From a virus, in IMG/VR virus record IMGVR_UViG_3300035698_017524, positions 1 to 44,224 of that record: a DNA stretch of 44,224 bases; one strand, written 5' to 3'. Position 1 is the stretch's first letter; every line of letters starts with the position of its first letter. Both the position numbers and the translations under genes were made by a program. Of the stretch, positions 15,448-22,900 are shown in pieces. The notes beneath the pieces are model-generated. The model was not told the origin of the DNA and searched no databases. It was given only the letters and a program-made list of their open reading frames with translations.

Positions 15448-15457
15448 TATATATTAA
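15448..15457 (-). promoter_or_regulatory. TTAATATATA element before GIY-YIG gene
   Basis: Exact 10-mer on the minus strand, 4 nt before the start codon at 15443. Confidence 0.45.
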
Positions 15458-15537
15458 AATAATTTATCTACCCAGTAATTTCCAATCTTAATTTATAGAT
15501 AATTAGAAGCTATACTTACATAAAACTGTTTTGTATT

Positions 15538-15547
15538 TTAATATATA
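15538..15547 (+). promoter_or_regulatory. TTAATATATA element before 15554 gene
   Basis: Exact 10-mer ending 6 nt before the ATG at 15554. Confidence 0.45.
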
Positions 15548-15553
15548 TTCTAT

Positions 15554-15847
15554 ATGAAAAATAATAGAGTATTAAATATATCTAATAATGTTTTGAAATT
15601 TTTAGAAGAAAGTGAAATTAGCAACTGGGAAGATTTCAAGAAAATGGGTAAATTTGATTATGACATAATAGATAATCTAATCTTACATGAAGCAAAAGAT
15701 AGTGATGAAGTTGATGAAATAAAATTCATTATAAGAATAAGATTATCGAATAAAAACCAACTTGAAACATATTTGAAAGAACTAGAATATAAAGAAGAAT
15801 ACGAAAGATGTCAAATTATCATAAAAGAGATGAAAAACCTACTTTAA
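15554..15847 (+). CDS. Small helical protein of unknown function
   Basis: The 97 residues are rich in Glu, Asp, Lys, Asn and Leu and look all-helical (FLEESEISNWEDFKKMGKF, then YLKELEYKEEYERCQIIIKEM). No family is recognised. A TTAATATATA element precedes it by 6 nt. Its 3' end overlaps the convergent minus-strand gene by 9 nt. Confidence 0.65.
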   Translation: MKNNRVLNISNNVLKFLEESEISNWEDFKKMGKFDYDIIDNLILHEAKDSDEVDEIKFIIRIRLSNKNQLETYLKELEYKEEYERCQIIIKEMKNLL

Positions 15848-16510
15848 TATCTGATCTATCTTTATATCTCTAACTACTTGAATTTGTGGATTCTCATCAT
15901 TAATAATATGTATAATAGCCGAATTACCAACATCATAAGAAAATTCAAATTCCGCAACCAATTTTGGCATAATACCATCAATCAATTGAAAATCAATATT
16001 CCTAATATTTATAATTATATCATTACATAAGTGTATTTTATAATCACATGAATGATTCAAGAAATATGTTTTCTCGTATAAAGAACCAATTATTTCTATA
16101 TATTTATTAAAAGAATTTAAACTAACATCAGCCACAGGTTTAAAACTTTCTTTAATATAAATAGAATTGTGTATTTTTGGTGGTATTATAACATTCTTAA
16201 AATCTCTATTTGATAAGATATCATCAATATTTAAATCTATTTCGTATGTATAACCGATTCCTTCTCCCTCATCATCCAACTTTTTAAAAATTTTATCATA
16301 AATAAGATTCAACATCTCAATTCTAAATTGGTTTTTTACTCCAACTTCGAAATCACCAAATTCTAAATCTCTATAATGTGCTTGGTTTTCATAAGCCATG
16401 CTAACTGAACACCTTTCAAAATTAGTAAGATATTCATCAACTATAAATAGTTTATCATCTATACCATTTATTAAGAAATCTTTTTCAAATTTTATATTAT
16501 TTAATTCCAT
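15839..16510 (-). CDS. Protein of unknown function (223 aa)
   Basis: A soluble acidic protein, not recognised, with alternating strands and helices and no membrane segment or obvious catalytic motif. It opens MELNNIKFEKDFLINGIDDK. Its first 10 nt overlap the end of the D12 methyltransferase gene, so it is translated downstream of that gene from the same minus-strand transcript. Confidence 0.65.
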   Translation of the reverse strand: MELNNIKFEKDFLINGIDDKLFIVDEYLTNFERCSVSMAYENQAHYRDLEFGDFEVGVKNQFRIEMLNLIYDKIFKKLDDEGEGIGYTYEIDLNIDDILSNRDFKNVIIPPKIHNSIYIKESFKPVADVSLNSFNKYIEIIGSLYEKTYFLNHSCDYKIHLCNDIIINIRNIDFQLIDGIMPKLVAEFEFSYDVGNSAIIHIINDENPQIQVVRDIKIDQILK

Positions 16511-17466
16511 AGAAGAAGTTCACCGGTTTCTGGGTCATAGTTCATTATCAATAACTCAATACCTTTGGCACTAACAACATCAGAATCTTTCTTAGAGGAT
16601 GAGTTGTTACCACCTTGTGCAGAACTTCTAAAAACTTCCTTCTCTACCCAGATATATTTATCTTTAGGTAATAGTTCTTCCAATAATGGGAAGTAGTAAT
16701 AGGAAAGTGACCATCTAGATTTTGTTTTTTTAAGTTGTTCTAAAAGTCTCCTGTGTGAAGCGGGTCCAAAAACACCATCAGTATCTGAACCATACCAAAA
16801 TAATCTTCTAGCATCATCTACACCCTTTGATTCATCAAATCTAGCATAAGGAGGATCTAAATAAAAGAAGGTATCTTCTGCATCATACTTATTTATTAGT
16901 TCCTCAAAATCAATACTATAGAATTCTGTAATTGATTCTAGCTTTGAGTTATATTTACCACTTTTAAGTTTATCAATTAAAACTTCTAACTTTAATCGAT
17001 TTTTTGATTTATCATATCCTGAGAAACCACCACCTCTTGGATAAACAGCACTAAAAGAAGATGTTATAAGGAAGGCATATATAGAAGCTTTTGCAAAGTC
17101 ACCTATTTCAAAATCAACATTGTCTAAAAAATCATTTCTTTGATATTCTTTATAGATTCCTTTATAAAAGTCCCATTTTTCTAATGGGTCTATTTTATCC
17201 GTTTTTAAGATAGTTTCTTTTAAATTTTCAAGAAACAGTATGAATTTATCAGGACTCTTACAGCACTTAAATAAATTAACCTGGTGATGATTTTTATCAT
17301 TATATATCACTCTATCAAATTTTAGATTTGGGTCGTCCATATACGTCCCCATTGCACCAGAAAAAGGTTCCACATATGTTGTAATACCACTTTTAGGTAT
17401 TCTTATATTTATAAAGTCTCTAAATTTTTTAGAACTCTTACCACCAAAGTATGCTGTTAAACTCAT
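16501..17466 (-). CDS. D12-class DNA adenine N6-methyltransferase (Dam-like)
   Basis: The 321-residue enzyme has the alpha-type adenine methyltransferase order: SLTAYFGGKSSK at the N-terminus, the SAM-binding motif YVEPFSGAMG (residues 31-40), a target-recognition region (about 65-180), and the catalytic motif FYLDPPYARF (DPPY at 204-207). It would transfer a methyl group from SAM to adenine in a specific site, probably protecting phage DNA from host restriction. It sits between an HNH endonuclease gene (4 nt upstream on the same strand) and the unknown 223-residue gene, which it overlaps by 10 nt. The C-terminal MNYDPETGE is echoed in a 13-codon frame at 18596. The other D12 gene at 34885 is only distantly similar. 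Confidence 0.9.
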   Translation of the reverse strand: MSLTAYFGGKSSKKFRDFINIRIPKSGITTYVEPFSGAMGTYMDDPNLKFDRVIYNDKNHHQVNLFKCCKSPDKFILFLENLKETILKTDKIDPLEKWDFYKGIYKEYQRNDFLDNVDFEIGDFAKASIYAFLITSSFSAVYPRGGGFSGYDKSKNRLKLEVLIDKLKSGKYNSKLESITEFYSIDFEELINKYDAEDTFFYLDPPYARFDESKGVDDARRLFWYGSDTDGVFGPASHRRLLEQLKKTKSRWSLSYYYFPLLEELLPKDKYIWVEKEVFRSSAQGGNNSSSKKDSDVVSAKGIELLIMNYDPETGELLLWN

Positions 17467-17470
17467 ATTA

Positions 17471-18385
17471 CTATATTTTTTCTTTTATATACTCATCTTT
17501 CATATAAGTTTTATATTTAAATAAAATTTCGTTTGATTCTGTAACCATTTTATTACCTTTTTTATTATTGACTAACTTACATAAAGGTCTTAGATTCTCC
17601 AAAGAATTAACCACACTAGGTGGGGTTTCGGGTTTAAAAGCAGATACAGGTATTATATGGTCTATTTGCCAATAATCACCATAATTATCCCAACACATAC
17701 AAGAAGTAAATAAAGATTCTATGTGTTCTTTTAGTTCTATATGTGAATATTTTAATAAATTTAAAGTACTATCAGACTTTTTAATATTTTTGCGATTTAA
17801 ATAGTTTCGTAGTAAATTACGCCAAGTGTGTATATGTATATTTTTCTTATATGAATCTTTATAATATGAACTCATGTCCCTTTTTCGCCTACTGTTAACC
17901 ACCTGATTAGTTCTACATGCCCTACAAACTCTCTTATACCTACCATTCACATTTAAAATATAATTCTCTATACTTTTTTTACTACCACAATTAGAACATA
18001 TTATATAACCTTTCTTCACTATATCATCATTTATTAAATCATATTTAACCCTTACTGTTTTTCTTTGTTTTTCTGTATTATTGAAATTTGCATCACCATA
18101 TTTATCTAGATTTGTTAATTTATTCTTAAACTGTGAACATGTATTCGAACAGGAATATATACCATATTTCTCAATATTTTTATTATATTTTTGATAACTT
18201 ATTTCCTTGTTACTCCCACATATATCACATTTAACATTTATTTTTAAATTAGAGGAAAAACTTAAATCACAGACAGGTATATTTATTTTTTTATTATATG
18301 TAACCTCATAACCAAGTGATTCGTAGTGATATATATTTAAATAGTTGATGGTTACTTTAATATATTTTGTCAATATCATAAACAT
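17471..18385 (-). CDS. HNH homing endonuclease with zinc-ribbon N-terminus
   Basis: The 304-residue protein carries an HNH nuclease near the C-terminus: YWQIDHIIPVSAF, then NSLENLRPLCKLVNNKKGNK. Two zinc ribbons lie before it (CDICG/CSNTC near residues 55-85 and CSNCG/CRAC near 130-160). The N-terminal 100 residues are homologous to the small protein at 6847-7227. The conserved MILT start of that relative suggests that the true start may be the second Met, ending the gene at 18379. It lies 4 nt upstream of the D12 methyltransferase gene on the same strand. It is a free-standing mobile gene candidate. TTAATATATA lies 22 nt before the start. Confidence 0.85.
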   Translation of the reverse strand: MFMILTKYIKVTINYLNIYHYESLGYEVTYNKKINIPVCDLSFSSNLKINVKCDICGSNKEISYQKYNKNIEKYGIYSCSNTCSQFKNKLTNLDKYGDANFNNTEKQRKTVRVKYDLINDDIVKKGYIICSNCGSKKSIENYILNVNGRYKRVCRACRTNQVVNSRRKRDMSSYYKDSYKKNIHIHTWRNLLRNYLNRKNIKKSDSTLNLLKYSHIELKEHIESLFTSCMCWDNYGDYWQIDHIIPVSAFKPETPPSVVNSLENLRPLCKLVNNKKGNKMVTESNEILFKYKTYMKDEYIKEKI

Positions 18386-18407
18386 TAATTATTTTTTTCA
18401 TATATAT

Positions 18408-18417
18408 TATATATTAA
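18408..18417 (-). promoter_or_regulatory. TTAATATATA element before HNH gene
   Basis: Exact 10-mer on the minus strand, 22 nt before the start at 18385. The minus-strand genes 18385 to 15839 could be read from here as one transcript. Confidence 0.4.
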
Positions 18418-18433
18418 AAAATGTTACTTCCTT

Positions 18434-18589
18434 ATGGAAAAATATGAAGAAATTAAAAAAAAGTACAACTCTAATAAAACATTTGTACAGATATCAAAAG
18501 ATTTACACATAAAAATAAAAGAACACTGTTTGAGTAAGAATATTAAAATAAAAGATTTTTTAGAAAATGCCATTAGAGATAAGTTATAA
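18434..18589 (+). CDS. Small ribbon-helix-helix-like protein
   Basis: A 51-residue frame with FVQISKDLHIKIKEHCLSKN followed by IKIKDFLENAIRDKL. A strand ending in I-S, a helix, a turn and a second helix with Ala-Ile-x-x-x-Leu is the CopG/Arc ribbon-helix-helix pattern of small dimeric DNA-binding repressors. It lies divergently from the HNH/methyltransferase operon, where a local regulator would sit. Two similar small proteins occur at 34709 and 36447. Confidence 0.6.
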   Translation: MEKYEEIKKKYNSNKTFVQISKDLHIKIKEHCLSKNIKIKDFLENAIRDKL

Positions 18590-18595
18590 ATCAGA

Positions 18596-18637
18596 ATGAA
18601 TTATGACCCAGAAACAGGAGAAAAAATTAAAAGATAA
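18596..18637 (+). pseudogene. Fragment resembling the C-terminus of a D12 methyltransferase
   Basis: A 13-codon frame reads MNYDPETGEKIKR and stops. The D12 methyltransferase at 16501 ends with MNYDPETGELLLWN. The DNA also matches over about 25 bases apart from three third-position differences. It is most simply a leftover 3' end of a methyltransferase gene copy, but the segment is too short to be certain. Confidence 0.35.
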
Positions 18638-18651
18638 AAAAAGATTATTAT

Positions 18652-19222
18652 ATGAAAATACAATTGATAGATAGAAACGAAGAAATGTGTAAACAGTGGG
18701 AATTATACTTTCAAGATTGTGAAGATGTTGTAGTACATCACGGAGATTTTTTCTCACAACCAACAGATTGTGTGGTCTCACCTGCCAACTCATTCGGTTT
18801 TATGGATGGTGGTTTAGATTATACCATCTCAATGAAATTAGGTTGGCATGTACAAAATAAACTACAACAACAGATTTATAAAACTGAAATGGGAGAATTG
18901 CTTGTTGGTCAAGCATTACTCGTCGAAACTAATGATGTTGAAATACCATATCTAATATCAGCACCAACAATGAGAGTACCACTTATCGTTAAAGAAACTG
19001 CAAATGTTTACTTAGCAACAAAGGCTATTCTTAATTTATTGAAGAAAGAATCGAATATTATTAAAACTGTAACTATTAGTGGTTTAGGTACAGGTGTTGG
19101 TCAATTACCATGATATTTGTGCACTACAAATGAGACAAGCATATGATGATGTTATATCTAAAGACTTCCCATCATCTTGGCATGATTCATCAGTAAAGCA
19201 TCATCTCTTATTCAAAAAGTAA
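18652..19222 (+). pseudogene. Macro-domain (ADP-ribose-binding) protein gene with frameshift
   Basis: The first 153 codons encode a macro domain: VVVHHGDFFSQPTDCVVSPA followed by NSFGFMDGGLDYTIS, then GELLVGQALLVET, YLISAPTMRVP and the late loop ISGLGTGVGQLP. The frame then meets TGA (19111-19113). One base later the next frame continues the family exactly (DICALQMRQAYDDVI, then FPSSWHDSSVKHHLL) to TAA at 19220-19222. A 2-base loss (for example ancestral CCATATGATATT becoming CCATGATATT) or a 1-base gain explains this. Macro domains bind or hydrolyse ADP-ribose adducts; DarG-type members reverse DNA ADP-ribosylation. The repaired gene would encode 189 residues and overlap the convergent gene by 22 nt. 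The truncated form lacks the last helix and strand and may not fold. A sequencing error is possible. Confidence 0.8.
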
Positions 19223-19797
19223 TATTTTTCAATTCCTTTTAATATTTCATCAGTAAAATCTACACCAATTTCTTCGTAGAACCATTTTAACCTATCATAG
19301 ATAATATTATCACCCCTAACTATATCCACATCATTAAATAATTCTATTAAAGTTTCCCTATCATCTCTTTCAATAAAACAACTAACTACACTATAAATCG
19401 GATTATCATTACAAGAAAAACCACGACCAACATTAGTAGGACAAAACTCAAGTGAAGTCAAGTTATTATAACCACAATGAAAACCACCACCAACATGAGT
19501 AGGGCAACCCTCTAGTGAGGTCAAACTGTTTTCATTACAATGAAAATTACCACTTACATGAGTAGGACAAAACTCAAGTGAAGTCAAGTCATTACTATGA
19601 CAATAAAAAGCACTATTAACTTTCCCAAATTTAAGCGGAAGTTTAGTTAGATTTTGATGTGATAAATTAACAACATCATCAACATCAATACTCATGTCTT
19701 GATTTATAGTATAGTTAGTTATAGCATATTTTACACATATAGCTTCTATACTTTCTCGGCTTTCAAATATTTTAAATTCATTTAAATATTTCATCAT
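19201..19797 (-). CDS. Leucine-rich-repeat-like protein, paralogue of 3215-3925
   Basis: The 198 residues contain four to five repeats of about 21 residues: AFYCHSNDLTSLEFCPTHVS, NFHCNENSLTSLEGCPTHVG, GFHCGYNNLTSLEFCPTNVG. The flanks match the paralogue at 3215: N-terminal YTINQDMSIDVDD, and C-terminal IELFNDVDIVRGDNIIYDRL with KWFYEEIG. The repeats here are closer to one another, suggesting more recent internal duplication. The start MMKYLNEFKIFES offers two adjacent Met codons. The gene ends convergently on the macro-domain gene. Function is unknown; a binding role is suggested by the fold. Confidence 0.72.
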   Translation of the reverse strand: MMKYLNEFKIFESRESIEAICVKYAITNYTINQDMSIDVDDVVNLSHQNLTKLPLKFGKVNSAFYCHSNDLTSLEFCPTHVSGNFHCNENSLTSLEGCPTHVGGGFHCGYNNLTSLEFCPTNVGRGFSCNDNPIYSVVSCFIERDDRETLIELFNDVDIVRGDNIIYDRLKWFYEEIGVDFTDEILKGIEKYYFLNKR

Positions 19798-19890
19798 TTA
19801 GGTTTTTAATTTTGCTTTAACTATTTTATCAAAATAGAGTATGATATATATTAATTTTAAAATATATCATTTCAATAGGTATTTAGAAAA

Positions 19891-19900
19891 TTAATATATA
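19891..19900 (+). promoter_or_regulatory. TTAATATATA element before giant tail protein gene
   Basis: Exact 10-mer ending 22 nt before the ATG at 19923. Confidence 0.45.
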
Positions 19901-19922
19901 ACCAAAAGTTATCTATAAATAA

Positions 19923-22900
19923 ATGTCTAACCATAAAAACCTAATATTCTTCAATAAAGAGGGAGATTATCTAAACTTCAATTATAGCGATTCAAATGAT
20001 ATGTTTGAAGGTGATATTCTCTTCCATGAGAACACCAGTGATACATTCAAAACATATGGTATTTATATGTTAGAGAAGATACCATCTTTCGAATATGAAT
20101 TACCAGGTGAACTAACTACTAAAAAGTTCCAATTATTTAATGAGTATGGAATAAACTTCTATAACTCAAAATATACACAGGAAAAAATAACACAGATAGC
20201 ACCAGTAAACAATGATCCGAATTTTTATTCAAAATGGATATATGGTGATAATTTTGAAGTTAAATTCCCTATTGGAACACTAATATCATTCGATATTAGT
20301 TTCTTAGAATTCACTAATAGTGATAAGACATACACAGTCGTATCAAGTAAGAAAAATGCGATTATGATAATTTCACAAATAGATAATAACACATTCGAAG
20401 ATAATTATCAAAGTATTTATATCAACCCAAATAATTACACAAATCAAACAATATCAGGTGTAAATGCTATTGGTGTATATGATTACATTGACTTAGATTC
20501 ATATATTGAGAATTTATCAGATTGGAATGAACCAGAATTTTATAGTAATTTATTTAATGGTAAAAAATTGAATATAATAAATTCATTATCAAATAATACA
20601 ACAGTAACTATTAATAATTATAACCTACTTGATATAAATCATTTTGAATATCACTTAGAAAATACTGAATTACCAAGTGATAGTGATTTAATAATTGAAG
20701 TTATAACTAAGACAGATTTACCAAAAATATACGATAACTATATAAATATAGATAATAATTCTAATATTGAGGTGAACCCAAGTTATTACCCTGAGATATT
20801 AAAACCAGGGATAGAATTCAAAATAATAGGTTCTACTTTAAATGATGATATATTCTTCACAGTCGATTCTATGTTAGAATGGAATACTATCTACAACACA
20901 ACATATTTTGCTACACAATCACAAGTTTTATATGATAGTAAAATTTATGAATGTATAACAGGATATACACAGAGTTTTGGTACACAATCAACACAATTTA
21001 CAACACCTGCTAATGACACAATAAACTGGTCACCGACACCATCATATATCAAAGTCACACAATCAACAAATACTGAAAATATATACAATGGTCAATTATA
21101 TTTAACAACGAATAAATTTTATTTTTTACAAGAATGGAGAGAATCTGATATAGTAACACTATCAAGTGCCGCAGAAAAATATAAAGATGATTTAGAAATA
21201 TTCAATATCGATTTACAATTTGATAATGATATAAATTTATTGAAATCAGATTTAAAATATCCTAATAAATACGCAAATGTTAATTATTATTTTGATACAT
21301 TAGGTGCTTCATATTCAATTGGATCAGAAATTGTTAAAGTTGAAAAGATAATTGGGGTAGAAGAAGAATTAGAATACGAACTAAATAAAGATATATCAGA
21401 AAATTTTGAATACAATATAGTATTCACTGATATTGATGAGTATGGTATAAAGGTTATTATAAATGATATGGTTTATGATGAAGAAGTATCATGGGTTTAT
21501 AATGGTTCTAATATAGACATGACAAGAACTATAGACAAGACTTTAAGAAACTGGCTAAGCCGAAACTATATAACATTATATAGACTTGGGTTAAATACTG
21601 AAATTCAATACACTGGTAATTACACATCCGTGTTTAACAACTCAATAAAAATAACAACTGAGTTCCCTAATGTGCCAATAAAATTAAATGATGTATTAGT
21701 CGGCTCAACTGCAAATTTCTATGTAGAACATTCAACTGTTCTATTCTCAGAGATTGGGCCATATTTAAACATACAAATAAATGATACTGATTATGGAGTA
21801 ACTGCGAGTTACACAACAGGGACAAATGTTACAGACACAACACAAACTATAACTAAATGGGTAAATACTTATTCCGAAATTCTATTAGAATACGGAATAT
21901 TAGTTTCTAACATCAATGATTTATTAGAATTTAACTTTAAGAATCTTGATTCAAGATTAGACTACACAATAACAACAAATTTAGTAGATTTACCAGGATT
22001 AGATGGTCATATCATAACTGAAAGTTTAAAAGGAAACCACGGGGCATTAATCGCCTCAAATGAAGTTGTTTTGCCTGGATTAGGAGAATCACCGAATAAT
22101 TTATTACCAGGACAAACTTCATCAATAGAACCCGCTTCAGCTTTCACCGAACAAGGATTCGCAACAGGTATGGTATTTTCAATAAACAATTCTGAATGGA
22201 CTTGGGTAAACCAAGAATATAATATACAATACATCGATGAGGGTTGTTTGAATCTAAGTTATGAAGGTCCATTTTGGGGATTAACAAGTGCTATCTGCAC
22301 AACTTCACCATTCACAACTATATCATTTGATAGTGGATTTGAGATTTCTGCATGTACTGGTTCAACATCTGGTGGTTATAGCACTGTTATGTTTAGTTCA
22401 GCATTTAATACTGGATATAACACGACTTCTTATACAACTAATCAATTTAATTTAAGTGGTTATGAAGGTTCCGATAACTTCATCGACATCAAATACATAC
22501 AGTTAACTAATAAAATATACGTATTAGGTGACGGGTTATTAACGATTGATGCTTATACTTCAAATTATATGGAAACAATACCCGGACTAACACAAAGTAT
22601 TAAAATGGAATTCAATGAAGTAAACAATTATTTATATTGCTTATCTAACGATTATCTATACACAATAGACCCATTAACCAATACAATACTAAACACAACA
22701 ACCTTAAATGGTAACGGATATGATTTACAAATAAACTCTATAAATGGTGATATCTATATATCATATGATGATGTTGCACAAATAGACATATTACCATATA
22801 ATGATTTTACAATATACACAACAATACTAACATACGGAACTAGAGGTGGTAAAATGATTTTTAACACCCAAAATGAAACTATGTATATAACAACAGATGC

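Noticed and set aside
19108-19113. Programmed +1 frameshift at CCA-TGA in the macro-domain gene (as in prfB)
   Set aside because: CCA is not a good +1 slippery codon, and there is no upstream Shine-Dalgarno-like stimulator or obvious downstream structure. A simple indel is the better explanation.
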